Source of the DNA: Neobacillus rhizophilus
Lineage (GTDB): Bacteria > Bacillota > Bacilli > Bacillales > Cytobacillaceae
Direction of reading: 5' to 3'
NCBI RefSeq assembly: GCF_018343535.1
Contig: NZ_JAGYPF010000001.1
Coordinates: forward strand, 1,364,001 to 1,428,000
DNA: 64,000 nt
The notes beneath the pieces were generated by a model that was not told the origin of the DNA, did no database searches, and worked only from the letters and a program-made list of their open reading frames with translations. Position 1 is the first letter of the stretch. The number at the start of each line of letters is the position of its first letter. The position numbers and the translations under genes were made by a program. Of the stretch, positions 52,136 through 62,932 are shown piece by piece.

Positions 52136-53077
52136 TTATTGTTTAGATTGTGCTTGATATTGTTTAAATTCTGTTTCTGAACAAAGGACAAAGTGTCCCG
52201 GCGTAACTTCTCGGAATTCAACCGGCTCATTGTCCTGATAATTATGAGTTGCCGGATCATATGTTTTACGTTTCCGTGTCCGCTCACTAATCGGATCAGG
52301 AGCAGGAATCGCAGATAATAATGATTGCGTGTATGGATGAAGCGGGTTTCGGTAAAGTTCATCTGCTGGTGCAAGCTCAACTATTTTCCCAAAATACATA
52401 ACACCGATACGGTCGCTGATGTATTTTACCATTGACAAGTCATGTGCAATGAACAGATAGGTTAACCCTTTTTCATGCTGGAGCTTTTTCATTAGGTTTA
52501 CAACCTGCGCTTGAATCGATACGTCCAATGCTGAAATAGGCTCATCCGCAATAATGAACTCCGGTTGAACTGCCAGAGCACGGGCAATCCCAATCCGCTG
52601 CCGCTGTCCGCCAGAAAATTCATGTGGATAACGATTAGCATGTTCCTTGTTCAATCCAACAGTTTCAAGCAATTCGTATACCTTTTCCATTCGCTCTTGT
52701 TTTGATTTAGCTAACCCGTGGATATCGATTCCCTCGGCAATAACATCCGCAATTTTCAAGCGAGGATTTAATGATGCATATGGATCTTGGAAAATCATTT
52801 GCATCTTACGGTTGAATTGTTTCAGTTCCTTCTTGGATTTATTTCCGTGAACATTAACACCATCATAAAGGACTTCTCCGCCTGTGGCATCGTATAGACG
52901 AATAATTGTCCGGCCTGTTGTAGATTTACCGCAGCCTGATTCACCCACAAGCCCCATTACCTCTCCTTTATAAATATCAAAAGAGACATTATCAACCGCT
53001 TTTACCTCATTAGGTTTGCCTTCATTAAAATACTGTTTTAAATTTTTTATTTCTAATAATTTTTTTCTTTCACTCAT
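52136..53077 (-). CDS. oppF: Oligopeptide ABC transporter ATP-binding protein OppF
   Basis: A 313-residue ATPase: Walker A GESGCGKST near residue 44, signature FSGGQRQRIGIARAL near 155, Walker B FIIADEPISALD, and the C-terminal oligopeptide-transporter extension HPYTQSLLSAIPAPDPISER. Energises peptide uptake together with OppD. Last gene of oppABCDF; starts right after the oppD stop codon. Confidence 0.95.
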   Translation of the reverse strand: MSERKKLLEIKNLKQYFNEGKPNEVKAVDNVSFDIYKGEVMGLVGESGCGKSTTGRTIIRLYDATGGEVLYDGVNVHGNKSKKELKQFNRKMQMIFQDPYASLNPRLKIADVIAEGIDIHGLAKSKQERMEKVYELLETVGLNKEHANRYPHEFSGGQRQRIGIARALAVQPEFIIADEPISALDVSIQAQVVNLMKKLQHEKGLTYLFIAHDLSMVKYISDRIGVMYFGKIVELAPADELYRNPLHPYTQSLLSAIPAPDPISERTRKRKTYDPATHNYQDNEPVEFREVTPGHFVLCSETEFKQYQAQSKQ

Positions 53078-54121
53078 TTATTTTCCCACCTTTACACCAG
53101 GGAATTGACTTTGACGCCTTTTCACAGCCTCAGGCGGTTCCACCTTTGGAGCATCCGGATGCAATAGCCAAGTGGCTGCATAATGAGTGTCAGATACCTT
53201 AAAGAATGGCGGCTCCTGTTCTAGGTCGATTTTCATCACATAAGGGTTACGGGGTGCAAATGCATCACCCTTTGGCGGATCTAATAAATCAGGCGGTGTT
53301 CCCGGGATTGAGTATAATTCCTCATCATTTGTTTCCATATCCGGCATGGAGCTAATCAATCCCCATGTATATGGGTGTTTAGGATTATAGAAAATTTCAT
53401 CAGCAGTCCCAACTTCTACGATTTTACCGCCATACATAACAGCGACTCGGTCAGCAACATTAGCTACAACGCCAAGGTCATGGGTAATAAAGATGATTGA
53501 TGTATCAATTTTCTTTTGCAAATCCTTCATTAATTCCAGAATTTGAGCCTGGATTGTAACGTCCAAAGCCGTTGTTGGTTCATCTGCGATTAAAACTTTA
53601 GGATTACAAGCTAACGCAATAGCTATAACAACCCTTTGTCTCATCCCGCCCGAAAACTGATGCGGGTATTGATCAACACGAATTTCCGGCTTAGGAATAC
53701 CAACCAGCCTTAAAAGTTCAACTGCTCTTTCTCTGGCGGCACCTTTAGACATGTTTTGGTGCTTAATCAGCGGTTCCATAATTTGATTTCCGATTTTCAT
53801 TGTAGGGTTTAATGATGTCATCGGGTCTTGGAAAATCATCGAAATGTCTTTACCACGGATTTTTTGCATTTGCTTATCAGATAATTTGGTTAGGTCTTTG
53901 CCATCAAAAAGGACCTGGCCTCCTTTTATCTCGGAATTATGTTCTGGAAGAAGCCGCATAATGGATTTTGTGGTAACAGACTTACCAGAACCAGATTCCC
54001 CTACAATTGCCAGAGTTTCCCCTTTAAATAAATCAAAACTCACTCCGCGAATTGCTTTAACTTCCCCAGCAAAGGTGTGGAATGAAATATTTAAATCTTT
54101 TATTTGTAAAATTTTCTCCAC
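53078..54121 (-). CDS. oppD: Oligopeptide ABC transporter ATP-binding protein OppD
   Basis: A 347-residue ATPase: Walker [11 protein letters not shown] near residue 39, signature [15 protein letters not shown], Walker [17 protein letters not shown], His switch FITHDLGVV, and the Opp/Dpp C-terminal domain ([20 protein letters not shown]). Forms the heterodimeric ATPase with OppF. 17 bp after oppC. Confidence 0.95.
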   Translation of the reverse strand: MEKILQIKDLNISFHTFAGEVKAIRGVSFDLFKGETLAIVGESGSGKSVTTKSIMRLLPEHNSEIKGGQVLFDGKDLTKLSDKQMQKIRGKDISMIFQDPMTSLNPTMKIGNQIMEPLIKHQNMSKGAARERAVELLRLVGIPKPEIRVDQYPHQFSGGMRQRVVIAIALACNPKVLIADEPTTALDVTIQAQILELMKDLQKKIDTSIIFITHDLGVVANVADRVAVMYGGKIVEVGTADEIFYNPKHPYTWGLISSMPDMETNDEELYSIPGTPPDLLDPPKGDAFAPRNPYVMKIDLEQEPPFFKVSDTHYAATWLLHPDAPKVEPPEAVKRRQSQFPGVKVGK

Positions 54122-54138
54122 TATAAATCACCCGCCTT

Positions 54139-55167
54139 CTAATCACGCATTTTTGGATCGAATGCATCTCGTAAACCATCTGCCACCAGATTGAAACAAA
54201 CCATAATTAACGCAATCATGATCGATGGAATAATCATTTGATATGGAAAAGCAATCATTGAATGATAGCCGTCATTCACCAATGTCCCCAAGGACGCATT
54301 TGGCTCTTGCAGACCTAACCCAATAAAGCTTAGGAATGCTTCGAAGAAAATCGCATTCGGGATAGAGAACATTGTATTTATGATAATGACGCCAAACATG
54401 TTTGGAATCATATGTTTAAATATGATAGATCCATTTGAAGCGCCTAACGTTTTGGCAGCCAAAACAAATTCCTGATTTTTAAATTTTAATACCTGGGCAC
54501 GGACCACACGGGCCATACTTGTCCAACCGGTAAGAGCGATTGCAATAATGATCGGAACAATACCCGGTTTTAACACAAGAATCATTAATACGACGACAAT
54601 TAGGTTAGGAATCCCGACGATAATTTCCACTATCCTCTGCATGACGCTATCTACGCGCCCACCTAGGTAACCTGAAATCGCCCCATAGGTCACCCCTATC
54701 AGCATGTCCACTAGTGCTGCCATAAAAGCGATGAAAAGTGATATTTGAGTTCCTTTCCAAAGACGTGCAAAGAGATCCCGGCCAAGGCCATCTGTACCAA
54801 ACCAATAGTACTCCTTTACCTCTCGGATCTCATAAGGGTTGTACTCCGTCCCATTCTTTCGCTTTAATGTCCCATCAAACGGGAGCCAGTGGATGTTTTC
54901 CAACCCTTGTATACGAGGTGGTAAGTTATTATTCTTTGTATTTTGCGTATCAAATTTATATGGTGTCAATAAAGGCCCGACAAACGCTAAAAAGATGACG
55001 ATGACAATTATCACTAAACTTAGCACTGCACCTTTATTTTTTTTGACCCTTAGCCAAGAATCCTGCCAAAAGTTTAAGCTGGGCTTGGAAATTTTCTCAC
55101 TTTTAGATGGATCTATATGGGCGGGCGCAAACATATCCTTCGAAATAGCTGTTTCTTTGTTTAACAT
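54139..55167 (-). CDS. oppC: Oligopeptide ABC transporter permease OppC
   Basis: A 342-residue permease: N-terminal cytoplasmic tail, first helix near residue 45, a long periplasmic loop (residues 75-135), then the DppC-like core with GATYGAISGYLGG-type segments and the EAA motif LAAKTLGASNGSIIFKHMIP. Forms the channel with OppB. GGGGGG precedes ATG 55167, adjacent to the oppB stop codon. Confidence 0.95.
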   Translation of the reverse strand: MLNKETAISKDMFAPAHIDPSKSEKISKPSLNFWQDSWLRVKKNKGAVLSLVIIVIVIFLAFVGPLLTPYKFDTQNTKNNNLPPRIQGLENIHWLPFDGTLKRKNGTEYNPYEIREVKEYYWFGTDGLGRDLFARLWKGTQISLFIAFMAALVDMLIGVTYGAISGYLGGRVDSVMQRIVEIIVGIPNLIVVVLMILVLKPGIVPIIIAIALTGWTSMARVVRAQVLKFKNQEFVLAAKTLGASNGSIIFKHMIPNMFGVIIINTMFSIPNAIFFEAFLSFIGLGLQEPNASLGTLVNDGYHSMIAFPYQMIIPSIMIALIMVCFNLVADGLRDAFDPKMRD

Positions 55168-56097
55168 TTAACTTTTCCCCCCCGAGATACGAATACGTGG
55201 GTCAATTATACCGTAAAGAATATCTACTACTAATATTATGACCACAAACAAAGCAGCAAATAAAATATTCGTTCCCATAATAACCGGATAGTCGTTTACC
55301 ATAATCGCTTTAACAAATTGCTCACCAATACCTGGTATTCCAAAGATATTTTCAATAACGAGGGAACCTGTCATAAGCCCTACTGCTAAGGGGCCAAGAA
55401 CTGTAACAACTGGAATTAAGGCATTTCTTAAAGCGTGTTTTACACTTATCTGCCAATAACTTGCGCCTTTTGCTTTTGCCAATGTAATGTATTCTGTACC
55501 CAAAACTTCCACCATTTCAGTCCGCATAAAACGTGCCGTAATCGAGATTGGGAACATCGCCAAAGCAATCGTTGGCATAATGGTATATTCCGGCCCTTTC
55601 CAAAACATTACAGGGAACCAACCAAGTTTGACTCCTAGGTAATACTGAAGCAATCCCGCAAAAATAAATGATGGGATTGATTTACCAACAACAGCAATAA
55701 ATGTCGAACCGTAGTCCACCCATGTATTCTGCTTTAATGCGGCAACTACTCCTAAGACAATTCCTATTAAAGCACCTAAAATCATTGCCTGAATACCAAG
55801 TACAGCAGATGGACCAATTCGTATTTGAAGAAGTTTTGTAACCGGGGTATTATCAAATTGAAAGGAGACTCCTAAATCACCTTTAACCAAGTTCGCTATA
55901 TAATGAACATATTGAATAGGCACAGGATCATTCAATCCATACTTTTCTTGCATGATATGAAGCTGTTGAGGCGTTAATTTTTCCGCACTATTAAAAGGAG
56001 TACCCGGTATAAGTTTCATGAGGAAAAAAGTAACAGAAGCTACAATGAATAAGGTCAATATCATATAGACAATTCGTTGCAAAAGATACTTTGCCAT
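55168..56097 (-). CDS. oppB: Oligopeptide ABC transporter permease OppB
   Basis: A 309-residue permease with the N-terminal DppB signature MAKYLLQRIVYMILTLFIVA and FLMKLIPGTPF, six membrane helices and the EAA motif ITLAKAKGASYWQISVKHAL. GGAGG precedes ATG 56097. 110 bp after oppA, with no clear terminator, so one operon is likely. Confidence 0.95.
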   Translation of the reverse strand: MAKYLLQRIVYMILTLFIVASVTFFLMKLIPGTPFNSAEKLTPQQLHIMQEKYGLNDPVPIQYVHYIANLVKGDLGVSFQFDNTPVTKLLQIRIGPSAVLGIQAMILGALIGIVLGVVAALKQNTWVDYGSTFIAVVGKSIPSFIFAGLLQYYLGVKLGWFPVMFWKGPEYTIMPTIALAMFPISITARFMRTEMVEVLGTEYITLAKAKGASYWQISVKHALRNALIPVVTVLGPLAVGLMTGSLVIENIFGIPGIGEQFVKAIMVNDYPVIMGTNILFAALFVVIILVVDILYGIIDPRIRISGGKS

Positions 56098-56207
56098 GCC
56101 TACACCTCCTATTAATGAAATATTCGACGTTTTTCGACAATTTAGATACAGGTGAAAAGAGAGTATATTTCGACAATATACTCTCTCCCCTATTTGGTTA
56201 ATTATGA

Positions 56208-57920
56208 TTACTTATTGGTTTCAACAATCTTAACATGTTGGAAATCCATGTCTGGGCTCATTGCATGAGTAACAAGACCTTTTACTTTCGGGTTAACTAA
56301 GATGTTAGCTGCACGTTGATACATCGGTACAATTGCTGCATCGTCTTCTAAAAGAACTTTCTCCGCATCATGAAGAGCTTTCCAGCGCTCATCAGCCTTC
56401 GCTCCCAAAGTGGTTTGGGCTGCTTTGACCAACTCATCATATTTTGCAGAGCTATAGCTCATGCGGTTATTTTGTCCGCCAGTTAAGAATAAATCCATAT
56501 AAGTCATAGGGTCTGCGTAGTCAGGTCCCCATCCGGCAAATAATAAATCATAATCTTGTTTATTTTCACGGTCGATACGGATTTTGAACGGAACACTTTC
56601 AATATTGATTTTTAAACCAGGTAAGGTTTTCTCTAATTGGTCTTTTACGAACGCATCCGTTTTCTTAGAAGATTCAGTATCTTGACCTACATAAGTGAAC
56701 GTTAATTCTTTTTGACCAAGCTCTTGAAGACCTTTTTCCCAAAACTTTTTGGCTTCCTCTTTATTCATTTTCATATAAGTGGCTGCGCCATCACGGAAAT
56801 CCTTGCCATTATTAAAAGCAAATTCCTTTGGAACAATGTAATCTGCAGCAATAGAACCGTTAGCCAATACGTCTTTAACAAGGGCATTCTTATCAACTGT
56901 TAATGCAATAGCCTTACGAATATTTAAGTTCTGGAATGCAGGATTTTTTTGATTCATTTTTAGCCAGAATACTGATGGTTCTGTGTAAGTAAGCAATTCT
57001 TCAGATCCTTGATATTGTGAAAGAATAGCAGCTTGAGCAAGCTTAGGCGTAACGTCTACTTCCCCCGCTTCAAAAGCATTTGCAGAAGCTTGCGGGTCTT
57101 TTGAAACATTAAAGTTAACTTTCTTTAATGTAATATTTTTAGCATTCCAATAGGTGTCGTTTTTCTCTAACGCCCATTCAGTTGCTGTCGGGCCGTCCCA
57201 TTTTGTCATTTTGAACGGACCATTAAAAAGAATGTGTGCAGCATCTGTCGCATATTTATCACCCTGTGCCTCAACATACTTTTGGTTTTGAGGGAAGAAT
57301 GTATAAAACGCAAGGTACGATTCAATATATGGAAGCGGTCTTACTAAATCGATTTCAAGTGTATAGTCATCTAAAGCTTTAATACCTAAAGTTTTGATAT
57401 CTTCAGGAGTAGCTTTTTCCCCTTTGGCGATGATTTCAGAAGCATTTTTAATTCTGTCTTCCATGAAATATGGACCATATTCAGAAGCAGTTTTTGGGTC
57501 AAGCGCACGCTGCCATCCAAATACGAAGTCATGTGCGGTTACAGGATCGCCATTAGACCATTTAGCATCTTTTCTCAACTTGATTGTAATTACAGTTTTA
57601 TCTTCGTTATATTTTGGCATGCTCTCAGCTGCGGCTGGAACGATCTTTTGGTTTTCATCCAAGCGGAATAAACCTTCATTCACAGCATTCAACATGATGC
57701 CGCCCATGGTGTCTTGGTTTTTAGCACTATCCATTGTTGGAATTTCGGCTGACTCAAGAACATTTAGCGTTTGATCTGCCGCTAATTTTTCCTCTGTAGT
57801 TTTGGTTTTTCCTTCGTCCTTGCTTTTTTCCTCGTTCTTAGTACCACCAGAACAGGCTGCAAGGAACATGCTAAGTACTAGCGATAAAACTAGAAGTAGT
57901 GAAAGTTTTGATTTCTTCAC
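56208..57920 (-). CDS. oppA: Oligopeptide-binding lipoprotein OppA
   Basis: A 570-residue SBP_bac_5 protein anchored outside the cell by a lipidated Cys (lipobox LAAC near residue 23). An acidic/Lys linker follows (GGTKNEEKSKDEGKTKTTEE), then the peptide-binding fold with TIKLRKDAKWSNGDPVTAHD and LLFAGWGPDYADPMTYMDLF. It captures peptides for nutrition and, in Bacillus, for Phr/competence and sporulation signalling. GTG start 57920 after GGGAGG. First gene of oppABCDF. Confidence 0.95.
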   Translation of the reverse strand: MKKSKLSLLLVLSLVLSMFLAACSGGTKNEEKSKDEGKTKTTEEKLAADQTLNVLESAEIPTMDSAKNQDTMGGIMLNAVNEGLFRLDENQKIVPAAAESMPKYNEDKTVITIKLRKDAKWSNGDPVTAHDFVFGWQRALDPKTASEYGPYFMEDRIKNASEIIAKGEKATPEDIKTLGIKALDDYTLEIDLVRPLPYIESYLAFYTFFPQNQKYVEAQGDKYATDAAHILFNGPFKMTKWDGPTATEWALEKNDTYWNAKNITLKKVNFNVSKDPQASANAFEAGEVDVTPKLAQAAILSQYQGSEELLTYTEPSVFWLKMNQKNPAFQNLNIRKAIALTVDKNALVKDVLANGSIAADYIVPKEFAFNNGKDFRDGAATYMKMNKEEAKKFWEKGLQELGQKELTFTYVGQDTESSKKTDAFVKDQLEKTLPGLKINIESVPFKIRIDRENKQDYDLLFAGWGPDYADPMTYMDLFLTGGQNNRMSYSSAKYDELVKAAQTTLGAKADERWKALHDAEKVLLEDDAAIVPMYQRAANILVNPKVKGLVTHAMSPDMDFQHVKIVETNK

Positions 57921-57939
57921 TAGTAGACCTCCCTTTTCT

Positions 57940-58011
57940 ATTATTCTGAAAAATTACTACATTCTCTATTATACATATTTTCATTCTCTTGTACATTACT
58001 TTTTGAAAATT
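57940..58011 (-). promoter_or_regulatory. opp operon promoter with two CodY-like sites
   Basis: On the minus strand TGTACA (57995-57990) and TATAAT (57973-57968) are 16 bp apart. Sequences at 57940-57954 and 57997-58011 each match the CodY box AATTTTCNGAAAATT at about 11 of 14 positions, one downstream of the -10 and one upstream of the -35. CodY control of peptide uptake is common in Bacillus; the sites are weak matches in AT-rich DNA. Confidence 0.35.
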
Positions 58012-58131
58012 AATTTACATTTTCGAGACAATTCTTACGTATGAATTACAATTTACTATGTTATAATTTATATTTATAAAGGTTTTTTCATTTAAAAAAC
58101 CCTACTAATACAGTGTTTTGGAGGAATTTAA

Positions 58132-58497
58132 TTGAAAATTGTCCCTAATAAAAGTGTCTTTTTGGTAGCGTTTACACAAATTGTCATTTTTATTTTATCG
58201 TTTATTTTTTACGGTGAAATTTCCATTGTTAGTTATATCAATATATCTTTTTATATCTCACTTGCACTGCTCCTTTCCTTTTTGCTTATTTTCACAATTC
58301 AAAGCGGATTTTATGATGCGATTTCCAAGTCGTTTAACTTTACCCAATCGCTTAAGACTAATAAACGGAAATTTGAAGACATTCCTGGTTTATCACAACT
58401 TGTAACAATTGATAAAAAACCCTTCCTTTTTTATGCTATTGTAAACGGCATTCTTATGCTGATTGCCCTCGTTGTTTATTATGTTTTACTAGCTTGA
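58132..58497 (+). CDS. DUF3899-type membrane protein
   Basis: A 121-residue protein with two N-terminal membrane helices (SVFLVAFTQIVIFILSFIFY, INISFYISLALLLSFLLIF), a soluble middle and a third helix (ILMLIALVVYYVLLA). This layout is that of DUF3899 proteins found near trpS and opp in Bacillales. Function unknown. TTG 58132 follows GGAGG at 7 nt. Divergent from oppA. Confidence 0.7.
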   Translation: MKIVPNKSVFLVAFTQIVIFILSFIFYGEISIVSYINISFYISLALLLSFLLIFTIQSGFYDAISKSFNFTQSLKTNKRKFEDIPGLSQLVTIDKKPFLFYAIVNGILMLIALVVYYVLLA

Positions 58498-58550
58498 AAT
58501 GAAATATGTAAATCATTTATAATGGGAAATAATCGAATATATTAGATAAG

Positions 58551-59799
<1,249 letters not shown>

Positions 59800-59804
59800 C
59801 TAAT

Positions 59805-59911
59805 AAATGAAAACTCGCCGATTGGCGAGTCCGATAGGACGTTCATGAGGCGTAGTTGAATTTATGCGACAGGAAAGTATAAATTTTTGAAAATTTATAC
59901 TTTCCTATTAG
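59805..59911 (+). repeat. Dispersed intergenic repeat, copy 6 (full length)
   Basis: Core with an intact hairpin CTCGCC-GATT-GGCGAG, one G missing after GGAC (GACGTTCATGAGG), then TATGCGAC and a perfect 17-bp hairpin: AGGAAAGTATAAATTTT pairs with AAAATTTATACTTTCCT (59871-59906), ending TTAGC. Best-preserved full copy. It begins 5 bp after the trpS stop codon and ends about 5 bp before the yjbA terminator. Confidence 0.92.
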
Positions 59912-59915
59912 CAAA

Positions 59916-59966
59916 AAAAGCCTGAACCGCAAAAGGAATGAAATATATTCCTTTTGGGTCAGGCTT
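59916..59966 (-). terminator. yjbA terminator, possibly shared with trpS
   Basis: A long hairpin: AAAGCCTGA, CC and AAAAGGAAT pair with ATTCCTTTT, GG and TCAGGCTTT. The minus strand continues TTTTTGC into repeat copy 6. Confidence 0.85.
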
Positions 59967-60713
59967 TTAGTTTACCTTTGGACCGTGTTCCATTTCCCAT
60001 AGCTTTTCAAAAAATGGCTGTCCCTTTATTAAATTTTCACAAAAGATTTCGTGTTTTTTTGACCAGCCAAATTTGATTTCTTCATAAAGCTGTTCCCAGG
60101 CATCAGCAAAATTTAGTTCTTGGATTGTTTGGTAGCGTTCTGGGCACCACTCAGTAAACCAATAACGAATCTCAGCTTCATTATTCGATGAAAACAACTG
60201 ATCTAAAGCCATAAACAGAAGCTGCTTTATCTGCCGCTCTTTTCTTGTCAAACCCAGCATTAACGTAGGTTCTGGAGAAAGAATATGGAAGTCTTTTTTA
60301 CTCGATTGATTATAAAATATAAATTCCTTAGGTTCATGATTGCTGATCATTTCGTACACAAGCTGTTCCTGTCTTGGAATTAACCGGCTTTTTCGAATAG
60401 GAATATTATAGCCAATCGTATCAACAGCAAGAATGCCTACCCCATCGGTTACCACAAAGCAGTAATCCAGTTGGATCCGTTCATGGTTTTTTCGCAAGTA
60501 TGCTTTTTGGTAAATATCATCTAGAAGCTGCTGTGGCAATTCAGATAAATCATTTTCAATATAGTTAAAAAGAATTGGCTCCACTTTTAGCAGCGGTACT
60601 TGGTCAAGTAGTTCAACTCCGTCATCCTTGCGCCATTCGTGGAAGTGGCAGACATTATAACCGTTTTCTTCTCCTTCAAACCAATTCACCCATACATCAT
60701 GAAGATATAACAT
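59967..60713 (-). CDS. yjbA: UPF0736/DUF3603 protein YjbA
   Basis: A 248-residue soluble protein starting [20 protein letters not shown], with [20 protein letters not shown] and [17 protein letters not shown]. Length and place (between trpS and app genes) match B. subtilis YjbA. Function unknown. GTGAGGGA is 7 nt before ATG 60713, better than the start at 60728. Confidence 0.88.
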   Translation of the reverse strand: MLYLHDVWVNWFEGEENGYNVCHFHEWRKDDGVELLDQVPLLKVEPILFNYIENDLSELPQQLLDDIYQKAYLRKNHERIQLDYCFVVTDGVGILAVDTIGYNIPIRKSRLIPRQEQLVYEMISNHEPKEFIFYNQSSKKDFHILSPEPTLMLGLTRKERQIKQLLFMALDQLFSSNNEAEIRYWFTEWCPERYQTIQELNFADAWEQLYEEIKFGWSKKHEIFCENLIKGQPFFEKLWEMEHGPKVN

Positions 60714-60835
60714 TGTATAATCCCTCACTTCAAGAAACTGTTTGTCAATCAGTATGGGCAGGCGACAGTTAAATTATTCCTTTATATACATTTTGCTCCG
60801 GTTGTTTCCATATTATTAGGTATAAAGCCTCATAA

Positions 60836-60867
60836 AAAAATCTACCATGTCTAAATGGTAGATTTTT
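60836..60867 (-). terminator. app operon terminator
   Basis: A perfect 13-bp stem AAAAATCTACCAT/ATGGTAGATTTTT with a 6-nt loop, directly after the appC stop codon. Confidence 0.9.
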
Positions 60868-61777
60868 ATCTTCTTGATTTAGGGTTAAAAGCGTCTTTTA
60901 GGCCTTCACCAATAAAGTTGATGGACAGAATGGTCATGGTAATGATGAGTGCTGGCGGCATCCATATCCAGAGCTTGTACTGAAGGACATCAGGTTCATT
61001 CGCAGAATTAAGCATATTGCCCCAGCTTGGCGTTTCTTGCGGTACACCAAATCCAAGGTAACTCAGTGCCGATTCAATGACAATCATCGAAGCAAATGTA
61101 ATGGTTGCTTGAACAATGATAGTTGATAATACGTTTGGTAAAAGATGTTTAACGATTACTTTTGCCGGTGAACAACCAATAGAGATGGCCGCTGTAATAT
61201 ATTCGTTTTCTTTTTCGGCTAGAATTTTACTTCTGACAATCCGAGCAATACCACCCCAATAAAGGAAACTAATTACAGCGATTAAAACCCATAAGCCGCT
61301 TACTTTCCCAAAGAAAATGGCATTAATAACAATGACAAAAACCAAAAATGGGAAGTTTAGGATAAAATCAGTAAATCTCATTAATAGGTTATCAACTGCT
61401 CCGCCAAAATAACCTGCTACAGAGCCAATTAATGTCCCAATAAAAATAACAAATATCGTACAGCTTAATCCAACCAATAGCGAAATCCTACCGCCATATA
61501 TCAGTCTGGTAAACACATCCCGGCCTGATTTGTCCGTTCCGAGCCAATGCTTACTCGAAGGCTCTAAGGACATGTCCGCAATATTTACTCTCGTTATATC
61601 AGCCGTTGTGATATAAGGAGCCAAAAAGGAGATAATCCCAACAATAACTAAGAAAATGAAACTAATCATTGCGAGTTTATTCTGAACGAATTTTTTCCTA
61701 GCGATTGCCCATGGTGATAAGCTTTTTTTCGGGGGTGCTGCCGATATATTGGTATCCTTTTGTGTATCGATTTGCAT
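60866..61777 (-). CDS. appC: Oligopeptide ABC transporter permease AppC
   Basis: A 303-residue DppC-type permease: N-terminal tail, first helix with FVQNKLAMISFIFLVIVGII, GTDKSGRDVFTRLIYGGRIS, the EAA motif ISIGCSPAKVIVKHLLPNVL, and a C-terminal GEGLKDAFNPKSRR. Assigned to the App system by its place beside yjbA and trpS and by the adjacent permease and binding-protein genes. GGGGGAG precedes ATG 61777, 14 bp after appB. Confidence 0.9.
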   Translation of the reverse strand: MQIDTQKDTNISAAPPKKSLSPWAIARKKFVQNKLAMISFIFLVIVGIISFLAPYITTADITRVNIADMSLEPSSKHWLGTDKSGRDVFTRLIYGGRISLLVGLSCTIFVIFIGTLIGSVAGYFGGAVDNLLMRFTDFILNFPFLVFVIVINAIFFGKVSGLWVLIAVISFLYWGGIARIVRSKILAEKENEYITAAISIGCSPAKVIVKHLLPNVLSTIIVQATITFASMIVIESALSYLGFGVPQETPSWGNMLNSANEPDVLQYKLWIWMPPALIITMTILSINFIGEGLKDAFNPKSRR

Positions 61778-61790
61778 CTTTTCTCCCCCT

Positions 61791-62756
61791 TTAATCCAAT
61801 CTGATTCTCGGGTCTACAACACCATATAAAACATCAGCAATTAGGTTTCCGATTAGTGTTAAGAACGAGAACAACATGGTCAACGTCATTAAAACTGGAT
61901 AATCCCTTGTTCCAACTGATTGGAGGAACAGCTGTCCAAGACCCGGATATGTAAAAATGGTTTCCGTAATGATGGCACCGCTAATAATCGCAACAAGGTC
62001 AAATCCCAAAAAGGTAATCAAAGGAATAATCGAATTCCTTAAAATATGAACATTATAAATTTTTCTTTCAGGCGTCCCTTTAGCGCGTGCTGTCCGAACA
62101 AAATCCTTGCGGCTGTTTTCAATAATATCGTTCCGTAAAAATTGTGTATAACTTGCTGTACTTAATAAACCAAGTACAATGGCTGGCAGCAATACATGAT
62201 GAAGACGACTTAACCAATATTCCAATGTACCATCGGTAACCCCGATGTCAACCGATCCATTGGAAGGAAACCATCCTAAAGTAAAGGAAAATAAGTATAT
62301 CGCAAATACACCGGCAATAAACGATGGAATAGATAAACCTAAATAGTTTAATCCCCCAATAAAATTATCTCCAAATGTATAGGGTTTTCGGCCTGCATAT
62401 GAGCCCATAATAAAAGCGAGAATATAAGTTATTAGTATGGATGTAATGCCAAGCATAAGAGTATTAGGAAGGCGTTCGGAAATAACATCTGCTACAGGAA
62501 TTTTAAAGCGTGTTGACTTGCCAAAATCCCCTTGGACAAAATTATCGATCCAGCGAAAATATTGCTGAGGCATTGGATCATTATAGCCTAATTTTTCCCT
62601 CATCTCAGCGATATATTGTGGATCTGTATTCCGTGGGTCGATTTCGCCGCTGATGCCGTCACCCGGCATTAATTTTGCTAAAGTAAAAACGACGATGGAG
62701 ATGAGGAATAACATCGGAATCATGCCCAAAATTCTTCGAAATGAGTACTTCAGCAT
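61791..62756 (-). CDS. appB: Oligopeptide ABC transporter permease AppB
   Basis: A 321-residue DppB-type permease: MLKYSFRRILGMIPMLFLIS, LAKLMPGDGISGEIDP, YNDPMPQQYFRWIDNFVQGD, the EAA motif RTARAKGTPERKIYNVHILR, and a C-terminal NLIADVLYGVVDPRIRLD. AAGGAG selects ATG 62756 (7-nt spacing) over ATG 62762. It forms the pore with AppC. Confidence 0.9.
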   Translation of the reverse strand: MLKYSFRRILGMIPMLFLISIVVFTLAKLMPGDGISGEIDPRNTDPQYIAEMREKLGYNDPMPQQYFRWIDNFVQGDFGKSTRFKIPVADVISERLPNTLMLGITSILITYILAFIMGSYAGRKPYTFGDNFIGGLNYLGLSIPSFIAGVFAIYLFSFTLGWFPSNGSVDIGVTDGTLEYWLSRLHHVLLPAIVLGLLSTASYTQFLRNDIIENSRKDFVRTARAKGTPERKIYNVHILRNSIIPLITFLGFDLVAIISGAIITETIFTYPGLGQLFLQSVGTRDYPVLMTLTMLFSFLTLIGNLIADVLYGVVDPRIRLD

Positions 62757-62932
62757 GTGCATTCTCCTTGTCTATAACTATGTTAAATACGGTGGTGCAA
62801 TGCCCCGTTGATTAAAACGGGAGAGAAAAGAAAGACCCTAAGTCTCCCCTTCCTCTTCCCATTTATATCAATAGCTTACATATTCATGTGAAAATGCATT
62901 TACATAGTTTAATGCATGTCTATTTGCTGTGA

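Noticed and set aside
59805-59870. Repeat core as a hammerhead ribozyme (GAGTCCGATAGGACGAA resembles the stem II region).
   Set aside because: The invariant CTGANGA core is TTGGCGA here, with two essential positions changed, most copies have GGACGG instead of GGACGAA, and no cleavage-site stem is found.
62819-62848. Terminator between appA and appB.
   Set aside because: GGGAGA/TCTCCC has a loop of about 17 nt and no T-tract; the genes are probably one operon.
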